Below are positions 55,643-64,000 of a stretch of DNA of 64,000 bases, one piece after another. Location: NCBI RefSeq assembly GCF_000217935.1, contig NZ_AFHI01000012.1, positions 62,001 to 126,000 on the forward strand, written 5' to 3'. A model generated the notes under the pieces. That model did no database searches. It was given only the letters and a program-made list of their open reading frames with translations, and was not told the DNA's origin. Source of the stretch: Rheinheimera sp. A13L (GTDB lineage: Bacteria; Pseudomonadota; Gammaproteobacteria; Enterobacterales; Alteromonadaceae). The position numbers and the translations under genes are program-made. Numbering within the stretch: position 1 is the stretch's first letter; every line of letters starts with the position of its first letter.

Positions 55643-56661
55643 ATTGAACGGTCTATTTGCACAAAAATTTTTTCCAACCAAACTTTAAGTGAATAACTTA
55701 GTACTACAGAGTTCATTGGAGTCTTATACACCGATTGAATATAGGCATCGGTTAAGACCGGAGCGTTACGATCAACAACAGCGATATTGTTGGGGTCGTA
55801 AAAATCATAATTAACTATGTCCGCATTTGTTGTTATCAACTTTTTTCCATAACCAAGCATCTCAATAGTTCGCATCGTTAGCCCTGTCTGGCTAGGATGC
55901 TCTATATCAATAACGATATCAGAAGAATCTAAAACATCTTGAATTTCTTTCTTTGATAACGACGTAAAGGAAAATTCTTTAACAGACATTCCAGCGTATT
56001 CATTAGTAAATAGCTTTCGCAACCAAAAAAACAACTTTCCCGGACAAAACAAAAATACAAATGTCTTCATGCCACGCCGATCAAACTCTTTAACAATTTT
56101 TTTAACAACTTTGGCCCTATCACTGTGAGCGGAGCCGATAAAACAAGCTGCGTACTTGATATCGCTGTTAATTGATACCACTCCAGAACTCCGACTAAAA
56201 ACCTTGGAGTAAAAAAGAGGTAAAAACTCGACGTTGGGAAACAAATCCCTATCGTCCCTATCAAATGTAAAAACTTTATTAAAAAGATGCAGCACACTCT
56301 CGGCATCTTTATTTGCAATAGAATCCCACATATAAAGCAACGTCTTGATATTAGGGTTAATTACTTTTAAGCGCTCAACAAAGTTGGCAGTCATTGTTTC
56401 CGGTGAAATAACAAAAAAGTAATCAAAAGCGTTATCTGCCGCAGCCTTTAGCATTTTTTCATAATGCTGACGAATAGTTTTTTTGATAAAGAATTTCAAA
56501 TTCACTCTATTACAAATCTTCGCAATAGAAGATGAAAAGGGTCTTTCATCGAAATACTGCACAACAGCTCCCATATTTTCTAGCTGCGATATAATTTCAT
56601 ATTCGTAGCCGAAAAAAGAAGGAGAGATGAAAAGCACACGCTTACCAACTAAGTGTTCCAT
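55639..56661 (-). CDS. Glycosyltransferase-like protein (CgeB/GT-B type)
   Basis: A 340-residue cytoplasmic protein with a GT-B-like plan: an N-terminal Rossmann-type half beginning GKRVLFISPSFFGYEYE and a C-terminal half with SSDIVIDIEHPSQTGLTMRTIEMLGYGKKLITTN, resembling the donor-binding loop of CgeB/glycosyl transferase 1-type proteins. The sugar is unknown. ATG 56661 is preferred to the in-frame TTG 15 bases earlier. Overlaps the next gene by four bases. A/T-rich like other cluster-specific genes. Confidence 0.75.
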   Translation of the reverse strand: MEHLVGKRVLFISPSFFGYEYEIISQLENMGAVVQYFDERPFSSSIAKICNRVNLKFFIKKTIRQHYEKMLKAAADNAFDYFFVISPETMTANFVERLKVINPNIKTLLYMWDSIANKDAESVLHLFNKVFTFDRDDRDLFPNVEFLPLFYSKVFSRSSGVVSINSDIKYAACFIGSAHSDRAKVVKKIVKEFDRRGMKTFVFLFCPGKLFFWLRKLFTNEYAGMSVKEFSFTSLSKKEIQDVLDSSDIVIDIEHPSQTGLTMRTIEMLGYGKKLITTNADIVNYDFYDPNNIAVVDRNAPVLTDAYIQSVYKTPMNSVVLSYSLKVWLEKIFVQIDRSI

Positions 56662-56692
56662 AGATAACCACGTCAAAGTAATAGTTTACAAA

Positions 56693-57835
56693 CTATTTAT
56701 AAAGGCCTTTAACCTTCATTTCTGCTATCGATTTATCGTAAAGATCAGCTTGAATACTCTGCTCGTTAACCCAAGAGGTAAACCGAACAAGTCCTTCAGC
56801 AAAACTAACTTTTGGCTCAAAACCAATTTCTGATTTTATATAAGTTAAGTCGGCATAGTTATGCCTAATGTCACCGATGCGGTAGTTACCGCTTATTGTT
56901 ATCAATGACTCAGATTTATAAAAAGACTTTAAAGAGTGCGCTACAGTCATCACATCAGTGCAATAACCGGACCCGACATTAAAGACCTTATAGTCGGCAT
57001 TTTCGTTGAAAATTGCCAAGACGATAGAGTCTACAACATCATCGATATAGACAAAATCGCGGCTTTCTAAACCGTCTTCAAAAATATTTATATCATTACC
57101 ATTTTTAATTCTAGTAGAGAATATGGAGAGAATACCGGTGTATGGATTAGACAACGACTGGCCAGCTCCATAAACATTCTGAAACCTAAGAGCAACTGTT
57201 GGAATAGACAAACTTTTGCCTGTAATCATAAACATCTGTTCTTGTACTTGTTTAGTTACACCGTAGATGGACGACGGATGGATCTTACTGTCCTCATCAG
57301 TTGGCATTAACTCAGTATCATTCGAACAATGTGGACATTTAACGTTGAAATCACCCGATGCCATATCCTTGCCACTTCTGGCTAATGGATAAACAATGCC
57401 GTGAGATGTACACTTATACTTACCTTCACCGTATATAGACCGTGAAGACGCGATGATCATCTTCTTCACACCGTGTTTTTCGTTTGCTAAATGATCTAAA
57501 AAAATAGCTGAGCCACCAACATTAACATCTGAGTACTTTTTTATTTGATACATTGACTGGCCAGTACCAGTTTCTGCAGCCAAATGCACAACGACTTCAT
57601 TTCCTTTCAGAGCTTCAACCCAATCCTGCTGGTTTTCAACAGAGCCATGAATGAACTTAACCTTATCCTTAATTGATAAAAAAAGTGGCGACTGTTCAGG
57701 TTCTTCTCCATGAATTTGCGGAGATAAATTATCAAGAACAGTAACCTCACAACCAAGTTCTATTAATTTTAATGCCAAATTGCTTCCAATGAAGCCTGCA
57801 CCACCAGTGATAAGAATTTTTTTTGTAGTAACCAT
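56693..57835 (-). CDS. Nucleotide-sugar epimerase (dTDP-L-rhamnose 4-epimerase-like)
   Basis: A 380-residue extended SDR with NAD motif GGAGFIGSNLA, SSRSIYGEG and the catalytic pair in SSIYGVTK. Unusual is an insertion after SIYGEG containing CTSHG and CPHC, four Cys/His residues that could bind zinc. I recall such an insert in dTDP-L-rhamnose 4-epimerases that make dTDP-6-deoxy-L-talose; with rmlACD in the same locus this is a plausible but unproven assignment. Six bases separate it from the upstream acetyltransferase stop. Confidence 0.8.
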   Translation of the reverse strand: MVTTKKILITGGAGFIGSNLALKLIELGCEVTVLDNLSPQIHGEEPEQSPLFLSIKDKVKFIHGSVENQQDWVEALKGNEVVVHLAAETGTGQSMYQIKKYSDVNVGGSAIFLDHLANEKHGVKKMIIASSRSIYGEGKYKCTSHGIVYPLARSGKDMASGDFNVKCPHCSNDTELMPTDEDSKIHPSSIYGVTKQVQEQMFMITGKSLSIPTVALRFQNVYGAGQSLSNPYTGILSIFSTRIKNGNDINIFEDGLESRDFVYIDDVVDSIVLAIFNENADYKVFNVGSGYCTDVMTVAHSLKSFYKSESLITISGNYRIGDIRHNYADLTYIKSEIGFEPKVSFAEGLVRFTSWVNEQSIQADLYDKSIAEMKVKGLYK

Positions 57836-57840
57836 ATAAA

Positions 57841-58398
57841 TTAACCTTTGAATCTATCCCAAGTATTAGTAACCGCGTTATATTGCTTGATTATTTTTGC
57901 TGGATTACCTGCGATAACACAATAATCAGGGAACACACCTTTCACAACAGAATTAGCACCAACAATGCAATGCCGTCCTAAAACGGTACCCGCCCGTATA
58001 ACGCACCCATAACCTAAAAACGAATTTTCACCAACAACCACTTCAGCTTTTGTCAGTGGCTGTTCCATAATATGAACGCCTATACCTTCATATTGATGCT
58101 CAACATCAGAAATAAATACATTGGCAGAAACTGTAACATCATCCCCTACATTAATACCTACACCGGAAATGATGTGAAGACATTGACCAACAGAAACATT
58201 ATTTCCAATATGAATAGTGCCCGAGTCAAATGTTTCGATTCTAGCCCCTGGATAGAGCCTCACCCTACTACCTATAAAAACGTTTTTTACATTGAGCAAA
58301 TATAGAGGCTTACCTATATATGACAACATTCCAAATCGACCAAAAAACGATTTATACAATAGTGCTCTGAACATCCACAATACTTTTTTATTCAGCAT
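57841..58398 (-). CDS. Hexapeptide-repeat O-acetyltransferase
   Basis: A 185-residue left-handed beta-helix acyltransferase of the WcaF/NodL/maltose acetyltransferase type. Hexapeptide repeats run from about residue 45 (IGSRVRLYPGARIETFDSG, IHIGNNVSVG, INVGDDVTVSANVFIS) to 170, with the catalytic-type His in SDVEHQYEG and the terminal VIAGNPAKIIKQY. It probably acetylates a sugar of the repeat unit from acetyl-CoA. ATG 58398 is preferred to the in-frame TTG nine bases earlier, because AGG lies upstream at workable distance. Confidence 0.87.
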   Translation of the reverse strand: MLNKKVLWMFRALLYKSFFGRFGMLSYIGKPLYLLNVKNVFIGSRVRLYPGARIETFDSGTIHIGNNVSVGQCLHIISGVGINVGDDVTVSANVFISDVEHQYEGIGVHIMEQPLTKAEVVVGENSFLGYGCVIRAGTVLGRHCIVGANSVVKGVFPDYCVIAGNPAKIIKQYNAVTNTWDRFKG

Positions 58399-58500
58399 TT
58401 CGACCAACCTATTTCAACAAGCGCCAGATGCTCACCGTGCTACACCGTAATTTCCACTTCAACACGCTTGACAAATAAAAATTAAGCGATGTATCACATG

Positions 58501-59709
58501 TCACTTTAAAAGATCTTTTTGGTGTCTTATTGAGCTAATGTGTGCTAAATATCTCATTAAATTGAAATAATTCAAAGGACCAAGAATCCGAAGTGTCACT
58601 TTCAAGAAAAAATTAATGACTTTGACAGCTTTTGAAGCATCGTTCAGATTCTTAAAATTCAATCGCTGTCCAGGTTTATAATCTTTTATCACCAATCTGT
58701 GCTTTTCTGCAAACCGTCTCACGTTTCCACTCATAGCAAACGGAGAACCGTCGTTAAATGTATCGCAGTGTCGCCTGTTTGAATAGAAGCGTCTAAGAGC
58801 GGGAGTGATATAGGCACCATCTTCAAAATAATCAAATGAATAGAAGTCTTGGAATGAATAGCTTTCAGACTTGCTCTTCAATTTCGCTGCATAGTCTTTT
58901 GCCAATACAACAAAATCAGGTCTGCTATCCATAGCAAATCTATCCTGTTTCTTTGCAATATTCCCAGGATTCTTTTCATCAAATGAACTGAAATGTATAA
59001 ACTTCAGATCAACGTCGTTATTAACCACCAGTTTGTCATTGACCGTTGAAATAGAACGCTCATGAAGATTCCAGAACGCCAGATTCAAACCTGCATCAAA
59101 TGAAACTTTCATACTTTTGAAAAAAGAAGGCGCTATGGTAACCCACTTTTGGTCTACTCCTAAACCTGACTGAGGTTCATAATAGCCAAACTCCAGACAA
59201 CGATCAGACCACCAATGAAGGAAAGCAACAGCATCAGGTTTGTTCGAGACAGCTACAAAACCCAGATTAAAGGTTCCAAATTTCAAAAGTTCAAGATCGT
59301 CAGGTTTGTGTCCGTCAAGAATAGGCTCGAAATAATGTGGAGTAACCAGAATTGCTTGTTCCGTTAATTCTTCCCAAACAGAGTTCAAGCTTGAGAATAC
59401 TTGAATATCAGGATCCAGATACATCACATTTTCGTATTTTTCCAACAACTTAAGTAAAGTATAAGGTTTTACATTTGTGTTGAATTCTATTACATCATAT
59501 GAAAATGCATATCGCTCCCAATTTTTAATGCCTAAATCTTCAACCCACAGAAGATTCACGTTTTCAGGCACAGAAATGCTATTGATCTTCCTGTCTGTCA
59601 ATAAAAGATAAAAATCGTCTGCAGGGTTATTAACGATGTAACTATCAGCCAAAACCAGTGCCTTAGGCAGGTAATTTATTGAACAAATTGTTAAACATGC
59701 ATTTGTCAT
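58501..59709 (-). CDS. Glycosyltransferase (GT-A, family-8-like)
   Basis: A 402-residue enzyme with a GT-A-like N-terminal domain: MTNACLTICSINYLPKALVLADSY, then a metal-binding DxD-type YLDPDIQVF near residue 97, and a C-terminal helical region. Donor and acceptor cannot be named. The ATG follows AAGGA and overlaps the wzy stop (ATGA), implying coupling. About 90 non-coding bases follow. Confidence 0.82.
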   Translation of the reverse strand: MTNACLTICSINYLPKALVLADSYIVNNPADDFYLLLTDRKINSISVPENVNLLWVEDLGIKNWERYAFSYDVIEFNTNVKPYTLLKLLEKYENVMYLDPDIQVFSSLNSVWEELTEQAILVTPHYFEPILDGHKPDDLELLKFGTFNLGFVAVSNKPDAVAFLHWWSDRCLEFGYYEPQSGLGVDQKWVTIAPSFFKSMKVSFDAGLNLAFWNLHERSISTVNDKLVVNNDVDLKFIHFSSFDEKNPGNIAKKQDRFAMDSRPDFVVLAKDYAAKLKSKSESYSFQDFYSFDYFEDGAYITPALRRFYSNRRHCDTFNDGSPFAMSGNVRRFAEKHRLVIKDYKPGQRLNFKNLNDASKAVKVINFFLKVTLRILGPLNYFNLMRYLAHISSIRHQKDLLK

Positions 59710-60869
59710 TTAAAATCCTTAAATGTTAAAGCTGAAAATTTAGCATAAATTAGAAATATAAATACCGGTATAAGGGTAGTAATCCAAAAGCCGGGGGATG
59801 AGAAATAGGCGTCTTCAAATACCATCATGAATAAAGGATAAATGGAAATGGAAAACAAATATAGAACAATAGGCGATGAATCATTTTTATATACTTTGTA
59901 TAGATACATGTGAAAAATACTTAAGAAGAACATCGCCAAAAATATAGCCAAAAAATCACCATCATGATAAAGAGGGAAAAGTATTGTATATGTGTTGCAA
60001 GCAAGGGGCACCATAGCAAATGGATTTAGATCGGGTTTCTGTGAAAGTTCATAACCTGTGAATAATGTAAACACAGACCGAAAGGCGTTAGGTATGAGCA
60101 AACCACCATCCACTTGCTGATTACCGTAAGTCGTAAAGTCGTTGAAACAGGCTAAACTGCTCATTGTATAAACCTGAAGGTTCCACACTACAGTTTCTGC
60201 CATACTCCTATTTTCAGCTCCTTTTCCTAAAGCAAGAGCAAGAATGATAAATAGAAGTACAAACAAGAGCCCAAATAAAACAACGTGTTTAACTCTTATG
60301 ACCTTATTCCGGTATAAAACTATAGTTGTTCCTATAATAAACAGAAGAAGAGACAACCGTCCTGTGGTTAGAATCGCAGACATTATTCCAACAAAATAAA
60401 CAAACGAAACGCTTCTCTTAGAAAGCTTGTCTGAAAAAGATAAGATAAATATACTAACCATTACACCGATAAAGAAATAGCGCACCAAGTTAAATAAAAC
60501 TCGATCACCTATAAAATCTGTAATCAATACCTGCCTAATAGTTATCGGGTTTATTTGTCCACCGGTTAAATTCAGCAAAACATAGTATATATTTACACAT
60601 ACCAAAGCCCCACCGATTAAATATAGCGTAATTGTAATTTTATAAAAACTGATGAAAAAATCATCTTTCAAATAATCATAAGACATCATTTTAAGAGCTG
60701 GTAGTTTTACTTTTGATGTCAGCAAAGACCCAAGTGTGAATGCCAATACAGCCACAGCCAAAGACATCCAAGTTGAAATATTAAACGGATAAAAAGTATC
60801 ACTAAAGAGAGAATGAAGGATGATCTGCGACATCCACAAAATGGTAAATATGAATAAAGGATTAAACAT
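59706..60869 (-). CDS. wzy: Wzy-like O-antigen/polysaccharide polymerase
   Basis: A 387-residue protein with about ten to twelve membrane helices and no conserved soluble domain. It lies between the flippase and a glycosyltransferase and is A/T-rich. These are the usual traits of Wzy, which polymerises undecaprenyl-linked repeat units in the periplasm; sequence is poorly conserved in this family, so position is the main evidence. Its start overlaps the flippase stop by 8 bases. Confidence 0.78.
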   Translation of the reverse strand: MFNPLFIFTILWMSQIILHSLFSDTFYPFNISTWMSLAVAVLAFTLGSLLTSKVKLPALKMMSYDYLKDDFFISFYKITITLYLIGGALVCVNIYYVLLNLTGGQINPITIRQVLITDFIGDRVLFNLVRYFFIGVMVSIFILSFSDKLSKRSVSFVYFVGIMSAILTTGRLSLLLFIIGTTIVLYRNKVIRVKHVVLFGLLFVLLFIILALALGKGAENRSMAETVVWNLQVYTMSSLACFNDFTTYGNQQVDGGLLIPNAFRSVFTLFTGYELSQKPDLNPFAMVPLACNTYTILFPLYHDGDFLAIFLAMFFLSIFHMYLYKVYKNDSSPIVLYLFSISIYPLFMMVFEDAYFSSPGFWITTLIPVFIFLIYAKFSALTFKDFK

Positions 60870-62130
60870 GAGCTAATTTTCTTCTGAAAAGAATATACAT
60901 GCACAATGTATCAACTAATGTCCTAACACACCAACTCATCGCCGCGCCTACAACGCCATAAGAATCGATCATAACATAGACGAGTGGAATATATAAAACG
61001 AATTCGCACAAATGCAGCTTTGCTGTAACCTTAACGACGGCAAGAGAATGAAGAGCAGTATAATAAATGTATCCGACTCCATTCATTAACACACCTAAAG
61101 AAATTAAAACTGCAACATAATAAGAGTCATCACCAAACTCAGCTCCAGCGAACAAAACCAAAAGTGGTTTAGCTACCAGCGCAGTAAATACAACACAAAC
61201 AGATAAAATAGCGGCAACAAACAGAGCTGATTTATTTACTGTTTTCACGGCTGAATCTCTATCCATAGTAAAGTCTTTAGCGACTTTAGGTAACAACGTT
61301 GTTCCAATAGAACCTGGGACTATAAGTAACCTGACGATGAACTCAAAAGGAAGCGTGTAGAAAGCAACAGAAGAAGCACCTAAAATATTAGAAATGAAAA
61401 ATCGATCTATATTAACCAGTAAAGGACTTAATAAGTTAGTTATAGACATCCACCCACCGAATATAAATAACTTCTTATACTTATCTGTTCCTACCTTATT
61501 AAGAATAAATTCTTTTACGTCGACGACTTGAATGAAATAATGAGAAAATAAAAGAAAGCCTATCACCCTTGCAACGATGAGTGATGAAGCGACAACTACC
61601 ATTGAATTATCAAAAAGATAAACACCAATGACGGGAGCGAGAAAGAGCAGAGCTCCCATGATTATTTTTGCGATATTACATTCGAAGAATTTTTCATATC
61701 CTTCCAGCACACCTCTTAGACCTGCGCTTAAGGTTGTAATAGGAATGCCAAGTGATGCTATCAATAAACTATAATAAACATCTTGTTCATATTGAGGAGA
61801 TAAATTCAGAAGAGTATAGGATACATAGTCCGAAGACAAAACAACGATTAATCCACCGACAAGTCCGGTAAATATAGTTAATATTAATCCCGCTTTTATA
61901 ATAGATTGGACCGAATATTTATCAGTCTCGCTGGATATTTGCTGCGTGAGGGCACGGCCCACTCCGAAATCAAAAAGACTAAAATAGCCGACAATAACCC
62001 AAAGGATTGTTAAGACACCAAACAGTTCGATCCCAAGTTGCTTTATCAGAATAGGTATAGATATGACACCAACCAGAAGTGGTGCCAGCGATCCTGCGAC
62101 ATTCCAGAGTGTATTTTTTTTAAAAGACAT
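60862..62130 (-). CDS. wzx: Wzx-like oligosaccharide flippase
   Basis: A 422-residue membrane protein with about 12 helices. It begins MSFKKNTLWNVAGSLAPLLVGVISIPILIKQLG, the polysaccharide-biosynthesis/MVF pattern of Wzx transporters that move lipid-linked repeat units across the inner membrane. The start is ATG 62130; an in-frame GTG nine bases earlier is possible. It is first of the wzx-wzy-GT run, downstream of a terminator, so it needs its own promoter or readthrough. Confidence 0.87.
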   Translation of the reverse strand: MSFKKNTLWNVAGSLAPLLVGVISIPILIKQLGIELFGVLTILWVIVGYFSLFDFGVGRALTQQISSETDKYSVQSIIKAGLILTIFTGLVGGLIVVLSSDYVSYTLLNLSPQYEQDVYYSLLIASLGIPITTLSAGLRGVLEGYEKFFECNIAKIIMGALLFLAPVIGVYLFDNSMVVVASSLIVARVIGFLLFSHYFIQVVDVKEFILNKVGTDKYKKLFIFGGWMSITNLLSPLLVNIDRFFISNILGASSVAFYTLPFEFIVRLLIVPGSIGTTLLPKVAKDFTMDRDSAVKTVNKSALFVAAILSVCVVFTALVAKPLLVLFAGAEFGDDSYYVAVLISLGVLMNGVGYIYYTALHSLAVVKVTAKLHLCEFVLYIPLVYVMIDSYGVVGAAMSWCVRTLVDTLCMYILFRRKLAHV

Positions 62131-62325
62131 AAAACTCACTATTTTGCATTAAAGCGTCTTTGCTTAACAAGAAATGCAAATCAAGCTATCAGCGAACGCC
62201 TTAACTCTTACTACATCACTGAAAAGAGAAGTTACTGGAGCGTCGCTCAGAATCAACATCTCAGAAGCAGATTTCAGAACGAACATCGGACTTCTGCCCG
62301 CTAAGACTTTAACCGAAAACAAAAA

Positions 62326-62349
62326 CTGCCATTGTCAGTACAATGGCAG
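62326..62349 (-). terminator. Terminator of the rml operon
   Basis: Perfect 10-bp stem CTGCCATTGT / ACAATGGCAG with a 4-base loop; on the minus strand TTTTTGTTTT follows. It lies 11 bases after the rmlC stop. Confidence 0.9.
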
Positions 62350-62360
62350 GGTATAAATTA

Positions 62361-62909
62361 TTACTTAAATAAATCAGCATCTTTCAAACGTTTTGCTTTA
62401 TCGTCTTTCTCAGAGAGAAGCGGTGAAACGGTTAAAGGCCATTCAATACCAATGTCACTATCGTTCCAAAGGATCCCACGGTCACTATCAGGTGAATAAT
62501 AGTTTGTTGTCTTATACAAAAACTCAGCTGAGTCACTGAGAGTTAAAAATCCGTGAGCGAATCCTTCTGGTATCCATAACTGCTTTTTATTTTCAGCAGA
62601 CAGATGTACACCGACCCACCGCCCAAATGTCGCAGATGATTTACGTATATCCACTGCAACATCAAAAACTTCGCCTTGAACACAACGAACCAATTTACCT
62701 TGTGCACAGGGGTCAAGTTGGTAATGAAGTCCTCTCAATACATTCTTAGAAGATTTAGAGTGATTGTCTTGTACAAAATTTACCTTACGACCAATTGCGT
62801 CTTCAAATTTTAACAAGTTAAAACTTTCAAAGAAAAATCCACGCTCATCACCAAATACTTTTGGTTCAATTATTTTCACATCAGGTATAGAGGTATCAAT
62901 AATATTCAT
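62361..62909 (-). CDS. rmlC: dTDP-4-dehydrorhamnose 3,5-epimerase
   Basis: Third enzyme of dTDP-L-rhamnose synthesis. The 182-residue cupin shows FGDERGFFFESFN, the catalytic His in GLHYQLDPCAQGKLVRCVQGEVFDVAVD, and WIPEGFAHGFLTLSD with the second conserved His. ATG 62909 is preferred; a GTG at 62918 overlapping the rmlD stop is possible. The terminator follows directly. Confidence 0.96.
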   Translation of the reverse strand: MNIIDTSIPDVKIIEPKVFGDERGFFFESFNLLKFEDAIGRKVNFVQDNHSKSSKNVLRGLHYQLDPCAQGKLVRCVQGEVFDVAVDIRKSSATFGRWVGVHLSAENKKQLWIPEGFAHGFLTLSDSAEFLYKTTNYYSPDSDRGILWNDSDIGIEWPLTVSPLLSEKDDKAKRLKDADLFK

Positions 62910-62914
62910 TTGAA

Positions 62915-63799
62915 TCACTTATATTTGTCGACGTTAGTAAGAGCAGTTTGCCAATCCGAAGGTTTGATACCGAAGGCTTTTTCAAGCTTCGAGCAATCTA
63001 AGCGAGAATTCGCTGGCCGTTTGGCAGGCGTTGGATAATCTTCCGTATTTATGGCTTTCAGCAAAGGAATATTCGTCAGGACGTTGCTACCTTCAGCTGC
63101 CTGGAAAATTGCTCTGGCGAATTCAAACCAACTCACATAAGGCATACCACTATAATGATAGGTCCCCCACAGTGCTGTCGATGGTGTTGACGTTATTTGC
63201 TGACAAATCGATATCAGCGCATCAGCAATATCACCGGCATAAGTTGGCCCACCGAACTGGTCGGCTACAATACCAAGCTCAGGTCTGGTTTGTCCCAAAC
63301 GGAGCATAGTCTTAACAAAGTTATTACCGTGCTCACCGAATACCCAAGCTGTTCTCATTATAATATGGTGAGGACAATGTTCCGCAACTGCAGCTTCACC
63401 GTCCAACTTTGTTTTCCCATAGACGCCGTTGGGACCAGTTGGGTCTTTCTCGTTATATATAGAATTTTCGTGTCCGGAAAATACGTAATCTGTCGAGATA
63501 TGTAACAATGCTGCATTTACTTTATTGGCTGCGATAGCCAGATACTTACTACCTAAATGGTTAATTGCATTTGCAGCTTCTGTTTCGATTTCTGCTTTAT
63601 CCACCGCAGTATAAGCAGCAGCGTTGATAATGACATCAGGCTGAAATTTCATAACGAAATCTTCAACTTGCTGTTGATTGCTGATATCAAGCACACTTCG
63701 GTCTGTAGCTAGTAGCTCGACTTTACCAGTAAGACGTTGAACCAACTGATGCCCTACTTGCCCGTTTGAGCCTGTAACTAATACTTTTAAATGGTTCAT
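62915..63799 (-). CDS. rmlD: dTDP-4-dehydrorhamnose reductase
   Basis: Last enzyme of dTDP-L-rhamnose synthesis, using NADPH or NADH. The 294-residue SDR has [33 protein letters not shown] and the YGKTK catalytic pair. Its start overlaps the rmlA stop as ATGA. The gene order here is A-D-C. Confidence 0.96.
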   Translation of the reverse strand: MNHLKVLVTGSNGQVGHQLVQRLTGKVELLATDRSVLDISNQQQVEDFVMKFQPDVIINAAAYTAVDKAEIETEAANAINHLGSKYLAIAANKVNAALLHISTDYVFSGHENSIYNEKDPTGPNGVYGKTKLDGEAAVAEHCPHHIIMRTAWVFGEHGNNFVKTMLRLGQTRPELGIVADQFGGPTYAGDIADALISICQQITSTPSTALWGTYHYSGMPYVSWFEFARAIFQAAEGSNVLTNIPLLKAINTEDYPTPAKRPANSRLDCSKLEKAFGIKPSDWQTALTNVDKYK

Positions 63800-64000
63800 T
63801 TTGTTGCTACCAAGCGCATTAAGTACTGGCCATATTCGTTTTTCAGCATTGGTTTAGCTATTTGAACAAGTTGTTCGTCACTCAACCAACCATTACGCCA
63901 CGCAATTTCTTCAAGACACGACACTTTAAGTCCTTGCACATGTTCTATGGTCTGAACAAAAGATGATGCCTCATGCAAACTTTCGTGAGTACCTGTATCA
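63796..64000 (-). CDS. rmlA: Glucose-1-phosphate thymidylyltransferase, C-terminal part (cut by window end)
   Basis: Only the last 67 or so codons are inside the window. The protein end reads [20 protein letters not shown], then [19 protein letters not shown] and [11 protein letters not shown], which match the C-terminus of RmlA, the first enzyme of dTDP-L-rhamnose synthesis. The frame runs open to the window edge; a TTG at 63978 is an internal codon, not a start. rmlB is expected beyond the edge. Confidence 0.93.
   Translation of the reverse strand, partial: DTGTHESLHEASSFVQTIEHVQGLKVSCLEEIAWRNGWLSDEQLVQIAKPMLKNEYGQYLMRLVATK

Noticed and set aside
62131-62325. JUMPstart/ops element before wzx
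   Set aside because: No GGCGGTAG-type word is present on the minus strand in this gap.

Overview
The window looks like chromosomal DNA from a gammaproteobacterium close to Rheinheimera/Alishewanella or other Alteromonadales-like genera. This rests on a complete rsxABCDGE-nth operon in the order known from enterobacteria, Vibrio and Shewanella, on GloA, UvrB, Tdk and Bfd proteins of gammaproteobacterial type, and on a yjbEFGH-like operon. The genus is my inference from protein character, not a search result. No phage, plasmid, insertion sequence with a transposase, or CRISPR array is visible.

Layout. 1-2.2 kb: a secreted Gly-rich protein, a strong terminator and an O-antigen-ligase-family membrane protein. 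2.2-5.9 kb: an AT-rich insert-like segment with one orphan 876-residue membrane protein, bracketed by imperfect direct repeats. 6-14 kb: an M14 carboxypeptidase, an RND efflux pair with a divergent LysR regulator, and a small outer-membrane barrel protein. 14-18 kb: uvrB and a MATE transporter. 18.1-18.45 kb: three tRNA-Asn genes behind one stable-RNA-type promoter. 18.5-20.4 kb: a membrane GGDEF/EAL protein with degenerate motifs. 20.4-20.6 kb: a REP-like palindrome cluster. 20.7-27.2 kb: the Rnf/Rsx electron-transport operon and nth. 27.4-30.5 kb: secreted polysaccharide deacetylase, acyltransferase-3 and esterase genes. 30.7-31.0 kb: a 270-bp MITE-like element with perfect 20-bp terminal inverted repeats. 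31.2-38.8 kb: housekeeping genes (gloA, aspartoacylase, bfd, DUF2750, cyclophilin, yqaA-like, MAPEG, tdk, a glycosyltransferase and a receiver-TPR protein).

38.8-64 kb is one large surface-polysaccharide locus, all on the minus strand. In transcription order from the right edge it holds rmlA (cut by the window end), rmlD and rmlC, then a terminator. Next come a Wzx-like flippase, a Wzy-like polymerase, a glycosyltransferase, a hexapeptide acetyltransferase, a nucleotide-sugar epimerase, a second glycosyltransferase, an SDR reductase/epimerase and a small phosphoglycosyl transferase. These are followed by ugd, two paralogous membrane UDP-sugar 4,6-dehydratases, yjbE-F-G-H, two OafA-type acyltransferases with SGNH domains, and galE. 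Together they can make dTDP-rhamnose-type, UDP-GlcA and 6-deoxy-HexNAc precursors, start the repeat unit on a lipid carrier, assemble, flip, polymerise and acylate it. No wza/wzb/wzc export genes are in the window, so the product could be O-antigen or a capsule whose export genes lie elsewhere. Many genes here overlap by 1-8 bases, which indicates translational coupling.

I did not find a clear new multi-gene system. The least explained items are the orphan 876-residue gene, the MITE-like element, the paired palindromes beside it, an inverted repeat that would lengthen the acceptor stem of the second tRNA-Asn, and the duplicated dehydratase genes.
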